Assembly (NCBI GenBank): GCA_963755695.1
Contig: CAVWLB010000008.1
Coordinates: 310,001-374,000, forward strand
Length of the DNA stretch: 64,000 nt
DNA from: QHWT01 sp963755695
Lineage (GTDB): Bacteria > Acidobacteriota > Vicinamibacteria > Vicinamibacterales > 2-12-FULL-66-21
Direction of reading: 5' to 3'
In this document: positions 55,459 to 64,000 of the stretch, one piece after another
How the letters are laid out: every line of letters starts with the position of its first letter
Numbering within the stretch: the stretch's first letter is position 1
The notes under the pieces: model-generated
What the model was told of the DNA's origin: nothing
What the model saw: the letters and a program-made list of their open reading frames with translations, nothing else
Databases searched by the model: none
Position numbers and translations under genes: made by a program

Positions 55459-56382
55459 GTGCAATCACTGCAATCGCGCGTCGCCGGCGTCACCGACGCA
55501 CTGCTTCGCGCGCTGAACGAACCTGGTGAGGGACTTGCCCCCGCGGCCCTGGCGATCGCGCGCGTCGAATACCCCGCGCTGGACTCCGATCCCTACCTGC
55601 AGCGCATCGAGCGCATGGGAGAGGCGGCTGCGAGCCGACTGCAGCGGCACAACACGGACGACCGGCGACGCGACAAGGCTCTCCAGATCTCCACGCTCAA
55701 CGCGTACCTGTACGAGGAGCTCGGCTTCAGCGGCAACCGCGAGCACTACGACGATCCGCGCAACAGCTTCCTGAACGAAGTGCTCGATCGGCGGACCGGC
55801 ATTCCGATCAGCCTCGCGGTGATCTACCTCGAGGTCGCACGACGCGCGGATCTGAGGATCGAAGGGGTGAACTTCCCCGGTCATTTCCTCGTGCGCATCC
55901 CCGCCACGACCGGCAACGACGATCTGATCGTCGATCCGTTTCACGGCGGCGCGCTGCTCTCCGAGGTGGACTGCCGTCAGCTGCTGCGCCAGCACCTTGG
56001 CGACGAGGCCGCCTTCGATCGCGCGCTTCTCGCCACCGCCACCAGACAGCAGATCGTCGTCCGCATGCTGGTGAACCTGAAGCGTCTCTACGTCCGCATG
56101 CGATCGTTTCCGCAGGCTCGCTTCATCGCGGATCTCCTGCTCGCGGTCGATCCGTCGGCGCTCGCCGAGCTGCGCGATCGCGGCCTGCTCGCCTATCACA
56201 TGGAAGATTTTCCGGCGGCGCTGCGCGACCTTGAAGCTTACCTGCGTCTAATGCCGCGGCCTGACACACCGGCAGATGAACATGAGCACACGGGTGAGAG
56301 CGAATCGGAAGAGGCATCCGAGTCCTCGCAGATCTGGGAACACGTGAAGACGCTTCGACGCCGCGTCGCCGGATTCAACTGA
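55459..56382 (+). CDS. SirB1-like transglutaminase-fold protein with TPR end
   Basis: A 307-residue protein of the SirB1 family. I chose the GTG at 55459, because the upstream extension to 55408 is translated repeat sequence (KPEPEARSPEP). The core reads DPRNSFLNEVLDRRTGIPIS, LAVIYLEVARRADLRIEGVN and FPGHFLVRI, which holds the His of the transglutaminase-like fold. The usual catalytic Cys is not seen at the expected place, as in other SirB1 members. The C-terminal part has a TPR-like LLAYHMEDFPAALRDLEAYL segment and an acidic tail (HTGESESEEASESSQ). Function is not known. Confidence 0.8.
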   Translation: MQSLQSRVAGVTDALLRALNEPGEGLAPAALAIARVEYPALDSDPYLQRIERMGEAAASRLQRHNTDDRRRDKALQISTLNAYLYEELGFSGNREHYDDPRNSFLNEVLDRRTGIPISLAVIYLEVARRADLRIEGVNFPGHFLVRIPATTGNDDLIVDPFHGGALLSEVDCRQLLRQHLGDEAAFDRALLATATRQQIVVRMLVNLKRLYVRMRSFPQARFIADLLLAVDPSALAELRDRGLLAYHMEDFPAALRDLEAYLRLMPRPDTPADEHEHTGESESEEASESSQIWEHVKTLRRRVAGFN

Positions 56383-56772
56383 GCGCTGCGCGATTGCGGA
56401 CGGTGGTCGATAACGAACGATTTCTACGTCGTGTGACGAGCAACTCTAAGGTGCTGCGCGGGTTCAGTTCGCTCGATCCTTCGATTCTTCCCTTCGACCC
56501 TCCTCTTCGCTACTTCGACCCATCGAATCTTTCGTTCCTTCTCTACGGAAAGTTGCAGACGACCGTCAGCGCGTGACGAGCGGACGCCTGGCGTCCACCA
56601 ACCCACATCCAATGCAACGAGGGTCTCGTGGACGAGTTCAAGGTCCCGTCCCACTGTCCATCACACTGTTCGTTTTGCGCCTGTTTTGGCGGAATGTCCA
56701 TTGGCATGTTGGGTGCCTTTCCCGAATGCCGGGTCTCGAGACCCCGCCTACATCTGAAGGAGCATCCCAGCT
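56383..56772. other. Intergenic region with TTCGA words and one palindrome, no gene seen
   Basis: The first 170 bases hold CTTCGA words (CGATCCTTCGATTCTTCCC, CTACTTCGACCCATCG). The middle has no recognised feature. At 56727-56749 there is GCCGGGTCTCGAGACCCCGC, a member of the variable-stem palindrome family, then CTACATC. A GAAGGAG ribosome site (56756-56762) precedes the receptor gene. The promoter of that gene should lie in this region but no clear -35/-10 pair is evident. Confidence 0.55.
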
Positions 56773-59661
56773 ATGCGAAAGATTCTGTTACTGCTCGCGC
56801 TGTGCCTCGCCGTGGCGGCCCCCGCCATCGCGCAGGTGCAGAGCGGCACCATCGCCGGCATCGTCCATGACGAGCAGGGTGCGGTGCTGCCCGGCGTCAC
56901 CGTGACGCTCTCAGGCGTCGATCGCTCGGCGACGTTCGTCACCGAGGCGGACGGACGTTTCCGGTTCCTCGACCTGCCGCCTGGCACCTACAAGCTGACG
57001 TCGGACCTGCAGGGGTTCTCGCGTATGGTCCACGAAGGGATCACCGTCATCGTCGGATCGAACGTCGACATTCCAGTCACCATGAAGGTGGCGGCGGTCC
57101 AGGAGACCCTCACCGTGACCGGCGAATCTCCGATCGTCGACGCTAAGGCGATGGGCACCGCCACGAATTTCACCAGCACCGAGCTCGAGAAGATTCCGAC
57201 CTCGCGCGACCCGTGGGCGCTGCTCCGCACCGTGCCCGGCGTGATGGTCGACCGCGTGAACATCGCGGGCAACGAGACCGGACAGCAGTCCAACTTCCAG
57301 TCGAAGGGCACGCGTCCGCAGGATGCGGTCTGGACGATGGACGGCGTGGTCGTGACCGACATGGCGGCAATCGGCGCGTCGCCGACCTATTTCAATTACG
57401 ACAACTTCGAGGAAGTGCAGGTCTCGACCTCCGGGCAGGATCTGAAGCAGCCGACCGGCGGCGTCGGGCTGAACATGGTCATCAAGCGCGGCACCAACCA
57501 GCTGCGCGGCGGCTTCCGCGGCTACTTCACCAACGATTCGCTCGAAGCGAGCAACGTCCCCGATGAGCTGAAGGCCATCGGCGTCACGCCGGAGACCGCA
57601 GATCACAACGAGCAGATCTCCGACTACACCGCGGAGATCGGCGGACCGATCGTGCAGAACAAGGCGTGGTTTTACGGGTCGTGGGCGAACCAGGACATCC
57701 GCCTGGTGCGCCGCGCCGGAAACCTGATCGATCGCACCGTGCTCAAGACGTTCGACGCGAAGGGCACCTGGCAGGCCACGAGCAAGGACATGGTCAACGT
57801 CCTCTGGTACCTCGGCGCGAAAGAAAAGTTCGGGCGTTCCCCCGGCACAGCGGGAATCACCAGCGACGGACCGGATGCGACATGGGATCAAGGTGGCGCA
57901 TATTCGGGTGGGCCGCAGGGGTTGACGAAGATCGAGGACAACCACGTGTTCGGCTCGAACCTGTTCCTCTCCGGCCGATACGCGTACTACAACACCGGGT
58001 TCGGCCTCGTGCCGAAGGGCGGCCTCGACGAGTCGGCGGGCGAGAGTCAGGTGCTCGCGACCTCGTTCGGTTCCACCCGCCAGAGCCTCAACATCCGCCC
58101 GCAGCACACCGTCAACATCGACGGCAACTCGTTCCACAGCGGTTGGGGCGGCGCGCACGAGTTCAAGTTCGGCGGCGGCTATCGCCGTGTCGACGTGACG
58201 ACGGGAACGCTGTGGCCGGGGAACATGATCCGCGCGTTGAACAACTCGCCGACCAACAACGTGGCGCGTCTCTATCGTGAGGGGCTGGGCACCGATCGTC
58301 TCGAGTACTTCAGCACCTATGTCGGAGACACGATCTCGCACGGCCGGCTGACGTTCGACGTCGGGATGCGCTACGACCGTCAGTGGGGAGAGTCGCTGGC
58401 CAGCGAGACGAAAGCCAATGCGGCGTTCCCGAACCTCGTCCCCGGCGTTACGTTCTCCGGCTACAAGGCGCCGTTCACGTGGAACGACGTTTCGCCACGA
58501 GTTGGTGCGACCTACGCCCTCGACGACGCGCGCAAGACGATCCTGCGGGCGAGCTTCAATCGCACCGCCGGCCAGCTCGACTCGAGCATCGTCGGCTACT
58601 CGAATTTGAGCAGCAACCCCGGTTTCGCCGACTACGGGTGGAACGACCTGAATGGCGACCATCTCGCGCAACCGGACGAAGTCGACTTCAACGACTTCAT
58701 CACCGTCGGCGGCGGCTTCGATCTCGCCAACCCGACCTCGGTGATCTCCGTCGACACGGTCGATCCGAACCTGAAGGCTCCGCACACTTCGGCATTCGTG
58801 GCCGGTATCGATCGCGAACTGATGCCGAACCTCGCGATCTCCGCGTTGTACACCTACACCCGTACGACCGACGTGAACGGCAACTTCACGCTCTACTACA
58901 CGCCGTGGATCGGCCTGACGCCGGCGGACTACGCGCCGGGAGCGCACCTCACCGGCACGCTGCCGGACGGGAGCGCCTACGACATCCCGACGTTCATTCC
59001 GGACGAGGACAAGGTGAGCGCGGTGAACTTCGGCACGGTGCTGACGAACTATCCCGGGTACTCCAGCTACTACAACGGCGTCGAGTTCACGTTGACCAAG
59101 CGGCTCTCGAACAAGTGGATGGCGCGCGTCGGCGGGGCGTGGAACGCGCCGAACGAGCACTACGACGTACCAGTCAACGAGCAGGGCAACCCAACGCGGA
59201 CCGATACGACGCCGCTGGTCAACGGCGGTGCGTTCACGGTGCGCAGCGGCGGCTCCGGCTCGGGCGACATCTTCATCCACTCGAAGTGGCAGATCAACGC
59301 GAACGGCCTGTATGAGGCGCCGTGGGGCATCAACCTCGCGGGCAACCTGTTCGGACGCCAGGGTTATCCGTTCCCGGTCTACCGCAATGCGGCGCTCGGC
59401 GTCGACGGCACGCGGCGCGTGCTCGTGTCGCCGGAGCTCGACACGTTCCGTCTCGAAAACCTGTGGGATCTCGACGTGCGGGCCTCGAAGGTCTTTCGTC
59501 TCGATCGCATGAACATCGAGGCGATCGCTGATCTCTTCAACGTGATGAACGCCAACACCGAGCTGGTTCGCAACCGCAACGCGGGCTCGACGACGTTCAA
59601 TCAGCTGGTGCAGAACCTGAGCCCGCGGATCCTCCGGTTCGGAGTGAAGGTGACCTTCTGA
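56773..59661 (+). CDS. TonB-dependent receptor, Oar-like, intact
   Basis: Complete 962-residue outer-membrane receptor. The signal peptide is MRKILLLLALCLAVAAPAIA. Next is a carboxypeptidase-regulatory domain (GTIAGIVHDEQGAVLPGVTV, FLDLPPGTYKLTSDLQGFSR). The plug has ETLTVTGESPIVDAKAMGTA, SRDPWALLRTVPGVMVDRVN and GQQSNFQSKGTRPQDAVWTM. The barrel fills the remainder, with GGPIVQNKAWFYGSWANQDI, HTSAFVAGIDRELMPNLAIS and the terminal NLSPRILRFGVKVTF ending in Phe as expected for outer-membrane insertion. It is a paralogue of the broken gene at 36408-39291. The substrate is unknown; Oar-like proteins are linked to uptake of large molecules or peptides. Confidence 0.92.
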   Translation: MRKILLLLALCLAVAAPAIAQVQSGTIAGIVHDEQGAVLPGVTVTLSGVDRSATFVTEADGRFRFLDLPPGTYKLTSDLQGFSRMVHEGITVIVGSNVDIPVTMKVAAVQETLTVTGESPIVDAKAMGTATNFTSTELEKIPTSRDPWALLRTVPGVMVDRVNIAGNETGQQSNFQSKGTRPQDAVWTMDGVVVTDMAAIGASPTYFNYDNFEEVQVSTSGQDLKQPTGGVGLNMVIKRGTNQLRGGFRGYFTNDSLEASNVPDELKAIGVTPETADHNEQISDYTAEIGGPIVQNKAWFYGSWANQDIRLVRRAGNLIDRTVLKTFDAKGTWQATSKDMVNVLWYLGAKEKFGRSPGTAGITSDGPDATWDQGGAYSGGPQGLTKIEDNHVFGSNLFLSGRYAYYNTGFGLVPKGGLDESAGESQVLATSFGSTRQSLNIRPQHTVNIDGNSFHSGWGGAHEFKFGGGYRRVDVTTGTLWPGNMIRALNNSPTNNVARLYREGLGTDRLEYFSTYVGDTISHGRLTFDVGMRYDRQWGESLASETKANAAFPNLVPGVTFSGYKAPFTWNDVSPRVGATYALDDARKTILRASFNRTAGQLDSSIVGYSNLSSNPGFADYGWNDLNGDHLAQPDEVDFNDFITVGGGFDLANPTSVISVDTVDPNLKAPHTSAFVAGIDRELMPNLAISALYTYTRTTDVNGNFTLYYTPWIGLTPADYAPGAHLTGTLPDGSAYDIPTFIPDEDKVSAVNFGTVLTNYPGYSSYYNGVEFTLTKRLSNKWMARVGGAWNAPNEHYDVPVNEQGNPTRTDTTPLVNGGAFTVRSGGSGSGDIFIHSKWQINANGLYEAPWGINLAGNLFGRQGYPFPVYRNAALGVDGTRRVLVSPELDTFRLENLWDLDVRASKVFRLDRMNIEAIADLFNVMNANTELVRNRNAGSTTFNQLVQNLSPRILRFGVKVTF

Positions 59662-59680
59662 TCGGCGGCTGAGGAGAATG

Positions 59681-59729
59681 GCTCGAGGCTCGCGAAGACT
59701 GACGACTGTCTAAGCGAGTCTCGAGCTTT
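59681..59729 (+). terminator. Stem-loop after the TonB receptor gene
   Basis: GCTCGAGGCTCGCG at 59681-59694 pairs with TAAGCGAGTCTCGAGC (59711-59726), with further pairing of GAAGAC against GTCT. TTTA follows. It lies 20 bases past the stop codon, so it is a likely terminator with a short T run. Confidence 0.6.
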
Positions 59730-60157
59730 ATGACGTGGCTCAGCCTTCGCCATTGGCCACTCGACCTAACGCGGTGGCTGGTCAGCTGGACACCTCAATT
59801 GGACCTTAGTCCTAGGCCAGTATGGATTGCCAATCCAAGTGGTTGAATAATTCGGATCCTGACGGTATACCGAAATCCGTATCTGGCGTTTTGCCTAATA
59901 AATTTGATGACTTCTCCCATGTCTGGCTGTGGCATTTTTCCTGCTACTCGTCCCAACGCCGCCTCGCTGTTGGGTGGTAAAGTTCGAGTCGGGAGGGGAC
60001 TCAGGGCCGACGCCGCAAGGAGTCGGCCCGTTCTTTTGTACGCAGCGCGCGTGAGTGTTGTTGCCATCCGCTTGCCCGAACTGGGCAATATACGCGCGCG
60101 CCTTTCTCACGTCCGCACCGCGCGCGACCGGAACCTCCTGCGAATTTCATTTCATAA
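59730..60157. other. Non-coding stretch with lower GC and a hairpin
   Basis: From about 59780 to 59960 the sequence is visibly poorer in GC than the rest (AATTGGACC, GAATAATTCGG, CCTAATAAATTTGATG). No open frame is convincing. At 60004-60029, GGGCCGAC and GTCGGCCC form a perfect 8-base stem with a 10-base loop, followed by GTTCTTTT, which fits a rho-independent terminator on the plus strand. A transcribed small RNA ending here is possible; no known RNA family is recognised. Confidence 0.45.
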
Positions 60158-60412
60158 CCGACGTTTGCGCTCGACTACACGTCGACCACGCGTGCGCTCG
60201 AGAGCGGCAGAGACACCGAAGCGAACCCGGTGATGCGGTCGATCGTGAACAGCCCTCCGGCGTTCATCGCGGTCAAGGTGGCCGCGACCGCAGGGGTGAT
60301 CCTTGCAGGGGAACGGATGTGGAAGAAGAACCGCGTCGCGGCAGTGATCTTCGTCGCCGCCGCCAACGGCGCGGTCGCAGCTATCGTGGCGAGGAATTAT
60401 TCAGTGAGGTGA
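60158..60412 (+). CDS. Small membrane protein, DUF5658-like, 5' end unclear
   Basis: The frame reads TFALDYTSTTRALESGRDTE then ANPVMRSIVNSPPAFIAVKV and ends NGAVAAIVARNYSVR. This resembles small membrane proteins of the DUF5658 type, which begin with an LDxxST-x4-ALxxG-x3-E-x-NPxM pattern. Two hydrophobic helices are likely (AFIAVKVAATAGVILAGERM and VAAVIFVAAANGAVAAIVA). The only start codon in frame is GTG at 60230, which would lose the conserved first part, and a stop lies at 60155. The gene is probably frameshifted or truncated at its 5' end. Confidence 0.5.
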   Translation, partial: PTFALDYTSTTRALESGRDTEANPVMRSIVNSPPAFIAVKVAATAGVILAGERMWKKNRVAAVIFVAAANGAVAAIVARNYSVR

Positions 60413-60419
60413 AACGGGG

Positions 60420-60580
60420 GTGGGAGACGGCTTCAGGCTCCGGGCTTCCGGGGCTTCAGGCTCCGGGCTTCGGGCTTCCGGGGCTTCGAACCTCGAACCT
60501 CGAACCTCGGCCCTCGAACCTCGGCCTCGACCTCGGCCCTCGGACCTCGGACCCTCGAAAGCCTGAAGCCCGAAGCCCTT
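60420..60580. repeat. Fold-back of GGCTTCAGGCTCC and CGAACCTCGAACCTCG words
   Basis: The left half holds CTTCAGGCTCCGGGCTTCCG words, the middle holds at least eight ACCTCGA/GACCTCGG words, and the right end has AGCCTGAAGCCCGAAGCCC, which complements the left end. It lies between convergent genes and includes no gene. Confidence 0.7.
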
Positions 60581-60581
60581 G

Positions 60582-61373
60582 TCACTGCCATCCAACCAAC
60601 TTCGCCAATCGGTTGAGGAGCGTCGGCTGCGTGCGATTGAGGCTTGCCTGTTCCAGGATCTCCAGGCACTCGTCGATGGTGTGGGCGGTGCCGATACCGA
60701 GCCGGCGCGCGCTGATGGTGGTCGTGTTGTCGGTCGGATCGACGATGAGCAGCGGCTTCGCCCCGGATTCCGACTTGACGTCGATGCAGTTCTTCGCGCT
60801 GTCGTCGACGTGATAGTCCAGATGCAGCGCCCCCGCGGCGGCGCCGCGCGAGCCGGCAATCACCAGCACGCTCGGCAGATCGAACCCCTGCTCGACCAGC
60901 CATCGCTGCGTCTGCCGCTGCACCGTGTCTCCATCCGTCGCCGGGCGCTGCGTGATGAAGAACACTTCCCACCGGTGCCGCACCATCATGTCGTGAATGC
61001 GGCGCACCGCCGTCGGATCCAGCGGCTTCAGGGTCGTCCAGAAATCCGGCGTCTCGTGGATCGCCTGCCAGACGAGATCGCGGCGGCGCCGGAGCTCCGG
61101 GGGGCGCGCTTCATTCTTGCGCCCTCTTTCTTCGACCCTCTCACCTTCGACTTCGGTGCTTCGATCTTCTTCGACCGTTCTTGCATCGACGGTTCCTGGA
61201 TCACCTTCGAGACTTCGCTTGTTAACAGGGGGCTCTTCAGCTGGCTCTTCCTCCGGATTGCCAGCGCGGGTCGTCTGCGCAGAGCGACCGAGCAGACGTG
61301 CCTCAGTCTCGTGGTACGCGGTGGCGAAGTCCGCAAGGACTCCGTCCATATCGAAGCCGATCCTGAGGGGCAT
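60582..61373 (-). CDS. HAD-like hydrolase with a repeat-derived insert
   Basis: A 263-residue protein. Motif I is MPLRIGFDMDGVLADFATAY, with both catalytic Asp residues. Later motifs are EVFFITQRPATDGDTVQRQT (motif II Thr), LVIAGSRGAAAGALHLDYHV and VDDSAKNCIDVKSESG (motif IV Asp pair). It resembles small HAD phosphatases such as 5'-nucleotidase-type enzymes. Residues of about 38-85 are a charged low-complexity insert (RSLEGDPGTVDARTVEEDRS, EVEGERVEERGRKNEARPP). This insert is encoded by TTCGA and CTTCGA words of the dispersed family. It falls in the cap region, before the ETPDFWTTLKPLDP segment where the normal fold resumes. The frame is intact. Confidence 0.78.
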   Translation of the reverse strand: MPLRIGFDMDGVLADFATAYHETEARLLGRSAQTTRAGNPEEEPAEEPPVNKRSLEGDPGTVDARTVEEDRSTEVEGERVEERGRKNEARPPELRRRRDLVWQAIHETPDFWTTLKPLDPTAVRRIHDMMVRHRWEVFFITQRPATDGDTVQRQTQRWLVEQGFDLPSVLVIAGSRGAAAGALHLDYHVDDSAKNCIDVKSESGAKPLLIVDPTDNTTTISARRLGIGTAHTIDECLEILEQASLNRTQPTLLNRLAKLVGWQ

Positions 61374-61434
61374 GAGGCGACCTATTATCGCATTGAAAAA
61401 TGGGAGCGGGGGCCGCGGTATTGCGTGGGAGCGG

Positions 61435-61627
61435 GCTAACGCAATCGAAGAATCGGAGAACGACCGAAGGGAGGAAGGAACGCCTATATCTGAGGAGAGA
61501 AGCCGCTATATCTAAAGTGTGACTCCTTGGATTCCTCGAGCTCGTTCGAAGACATCGAGCGCTCCTTCGAAAAACCAGTGAAGGATCCTTCGCTTCCTTC
61601 GCTTCCCTTCGATTTCTTCGATTGTCA
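61435..61627. repeat. TTCGA word fold-back between HAD-like gene and gmd
   Basis: AATCGAAGAATCGGAG and CCGAAGGGAGGAAGGAACG words on the left face TCCTTCGCTTCCTTCGCTTCC and TTCGATTTCTTCGATTG on the right. The words are those of the arrays at 47421 and 56460. No gene. Confidence 0.65.
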
Positions 61628-61628
61628 A

Positions 61629-62675
<1,047 letters not shown>

Positions 62676-62707
62676 CGTGTGTGGGGCGTGTCCCGAGATG
62701 CCAACGA

Positions 62708-62806
62708 ACGTGTAGGGCGCGTCTTTAGACGCCCCGATCTGTAGACCAGCCTCGCACGGGCGGGTCGCCGGTCCATTTTATGTAGGGCGCGTCTTTAGAC
62801 GCGCCG
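62708..62806. repeat. Two TGTAGGGCG palindromes between gmd and fcl
   Basis: TGTAGGGCGCGTCTTTAGAC stands at 62712 (followed by GCCCC) and again at 62780 (followed by GCGCC). The first copy has a one-base difference on its right arm. GATCTGTAGACC lies between them. Confidence 0.8.
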
Positions 62807-62844
62807 GCTTCATGCCTGCCGGTCTTCACGCCCGCCACTTCATT

Positions 62845-63804
62845 CTACACCGCGGTGGTGACGGCGCCCCTCAGATGTGCGTGGTTGGCGATGAACCATT
62901 CGTACGTCGACGCGATCCCGTCGCGCAATCCAATCCTGTGTCGCCAGCCGAGATCGTGCAGGCGTGAGACGTCGAGCAGCTTCCGCGGCGTGCCGTCCGG
63001 CTTCGACGTGTCGAACACCAGCTTCGCGTCGGGATAGACGATGTCGCGGACCATCTCGGCGAGCTCGCGGATCGAGAGGTCCTCGCCAGTGCCGACGTTG
63101 ATGTGTTCGGTGCCGTCGTAGCGATCCATCAGGAAGACGCAGGCGTCGGCGAGGTCGTCGACGTGGAGGAACTCGCGCCGCGGCGTCCCGGTCCCCCAGA
63201 TCGTCACGTCGCGGGCGCCGGCGATCTTGGCGTCGTGGAACTTGCGCATCATCGCCGGCAGCACGTGCGACGAGGTCAGGTCGAAGTTGTCGTTGGGCCC
63301 GTAGAGATTCGTGGGCATCGCGGAGATGAAGTCGTCGCCGTACTGGGTCCGGTAGGCCTGGCACAACTTGATGCCGGCAATCTTGGCAATCGCGTAGGCC
63401 TCGTTGGTCGGCTCGAGCATCCCGGTGAGCAGGTGTTCCTCGCGCATCGGCTGCTCGCACCCGCGCGGGTAGATGCAGGAGCTGCCGAGATACAGGAGCT
63501 TCTTGACGCGATAGATGTGCGCCGCGTGCACCACCGTCGCGTGGATCAGCATGTTGTCGTAGATGAACTCCGCCGGCCGGGTCGAGTTGGCGAGAATCCC
63601 TCCGACCGTGCCCGCCACCAGGTAGACGTACTCGGGGCGGTTGGCCTTGAACCAGTAGGTGACCGCCGCCTGGTCGCGGAGGTCGAGCTGCTCGCGGGTG
63701 GCGGTCAGCAGCGTGGTGGCGCGGTCGCGCTGCAGCCGACGAACAAGCGCAGAGCCCACGAGGCCGCGGTGGCCGGCGACAAAGACGCGTGGCGATGCAG
63801 TCAT
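62845..63804 (-). CDS. fcl: GDP-L-fucose synthase
   Basis: Epimerase-reductase that turns GDP-4-keto-6-deoxymannose into GDP-L-fucose. The 319-residue protein has the nucleotide loop RVFVAGHRGLVGSALVRRLQ, the diagnostic VAGTVGGILANSTRPAEFIY and YLGSSCIYPRGCEQPMREEH (catalytic Ser and Cys). NEAYAIAKIAGIKLCQAY follows, with Tyr-x3-Lys, and then PTNLYGPNDNFDLTSSHVLP and WGTGTPRREFLHVDDLADAC. All catalytic residues are present. It lies upstream of gmd on the minus strand. The product may feed into glycans that the island methyltransferase and sulfotransferase could modify (inference). Confidence 0.95.
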   Translation of the reverse strand: MTASPRVFVAGHRGLVGSALVRRLQRDRATTLLTATREQLDLRDQAAVTYWFKANRPEYVYLVAGTVGGILANSTRPAEFIYDNMLIHATVVHAAHIYRVKKLLYLGSSCIYPRGCEQPMREEHLLTGMLEPTNEAYAIAKIAGIKLCQAYRTQYGDDFISAMPTNLYGPNDNFDLTSSHVLPAMMRKFHDAKIAGARDVTIWGTGTPRREFLHVDDLADACVFLMDRYDGTEHINVGTGEDLSIRELAEMVRDIVYPDAKLVFDTSKPDGTPRKLLDVSRLHDLGWRHRIGLRDGIASTYEWFIANHAHLRGAVTTAV

Positions 63805-63840
63805 CGGAAATTCAGCCCTTCGTTCGAATGCGCTCCCTGG

Positions 63841-64000
63841 TCAGGCGAGGTCGACGTCGATGGCGCGCGCCAGCCGTTTCTGATAGTCGTCGCGGGTCAG
63901 GAGCGCACAGCTCGCATCGTACGCCATCTGCACGATCAACCCGTCGACCGTCGGCGCCGTGAAGCCCTGGCGCCTCAACGCGCGATGTGCGGCGGCGGCG
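63841..64000 (-). CDS. PIN-domain (VapC-like) protein, C-terminal part only
   Basis: Only the last 52 residues are in the window: AHRALRRQGFTAPTVDGLIV, then QMAYDASCALLTRDDYQKRL and ARAIDVDLA. The TVDGLIV...A and LLTRDD segments carry the later acidic residues of PIN ribonucleases, as in VapC toxins. The N-terminal Asp and any partner antitoxin lie beyond the edge, so toxin function is only suggested. It is on the same strand as fcl and ends 36 bases upstream of its start. Confidence 0.6.
   Translation of the reverse strand, partial: AAAAHRALRRQGFTAPTVDGLIVQMAYDASCALLTRDDYQKRLARAIDVDLA

Noticed and set aside
56911..59280. Long minus-strand open frame of about 789 residues opposite the TonB receptor.
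   Set aside because: It is a shadow of a high-GC gene with strong homology on the plus strand; the translated text is Arg/Val/Asp-rich and has no fold signature.
59730..60030. Known riboswitch before the small membrane protein gene.
   Set aside because: I could not match the sequence to the conserved core of any riboswitch class I know.
63841..64000. Toxin-antitoxin pair at the right edge.
   Set aside because: Only the C-terminal part of a PIN domain is visible; no antitoxin can be seen in the window, so only a partial PIN-domain gene is reported.

Overview
The window is GC-rich (roughly 65 percent by eye) and looks like an Acidobacteriota chromosome, most likely of the Vicinamibacteria type. 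The reasons are two proteins of the Acidobacteria-type VWFA-related family, two long TonB-dependent Oar-like receptors with an N-terminal carboxypeptidase-regulatory domain, tandem sulfatase-TPR fusions, and gene ends packed with dispersed short repeats. There is no rRNA, no CRISPR array and no intact prophage. The only RNA gene seen is a tRNA-Glu(CTC).

Layout. 0-5.8 kb: gamma-glutamyltransferase, an ornithine cyclodeaminase-like protein, a small basic protein and TPR or secreted proteins. 5.8-10.4 kb (minus strand): an operon of a CHASE2 adenylyl cyclase, an M48 metallopeptidase and an MscS-type channel with a cyclic-nucleotide-binding domain. 10.5-14.5 kb: an island at the 3' end of tRNA-Glu with integrase and transposase remnants, a sulfotransferase, an FkbM methyltransferase and three copies of the tRNA 3'-end core. 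14.8-19.7 kb: an M23 peptidase, a cupredoxin-like lipoprotein, heme A synthase, heme O synthase and DUF420 (cytochrome oxidase maturation). 19.8-34.2 kb: a GGDEF protein, a NamZ/serine-hydrolase pair (cell-wall recycling), two sulfatase-TPR proteins and two VWFA proteins. 34.3-39.3 kb: a secreted metallopeptidase-like protein and a TonB receptor. 39.5-47.4 kb: CsoR, then a FadR-like regulator with its operator and a beta-oxidation operon. 47.5-56.4 kb: an outer-membrane-like protein, an RND pump with its adaptor, a DUF1684 lipoprotein, a HAD hydrolase and a SirB1-like protein. 56.7-64 kb: a second TonB receptor, a HAD-like protein, the GDP-fucose genes gmd and fcl, and the end of a PIN-domain gene.

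Many conserved genes are broken by single-base frame shifts, yet their summed lengths match the usual family lengths. This suggests uncorrected sequence errors more than gene decay. The shifts are concentrated at 0-2, 7-10, 17-39 and 49-54 kb. The stretches 39.5-49.2 kb and 54.7-63.8 kb are almost free of them. Coordinates of broken genes are given for the whole reconstructed gene.

The most unusual signals are two. The first is the cyclase / protease / cyclic-nucleotide-gated channel operon. The second is several families of short dispersed repeats: fold-back arrays of degenerate words between genes, TGTAGGGCG-flanked palindromes whose stem sequence varies while pairing is kept, and copies of such repeats lying in frame inside or at the ends of at least six protein genes.
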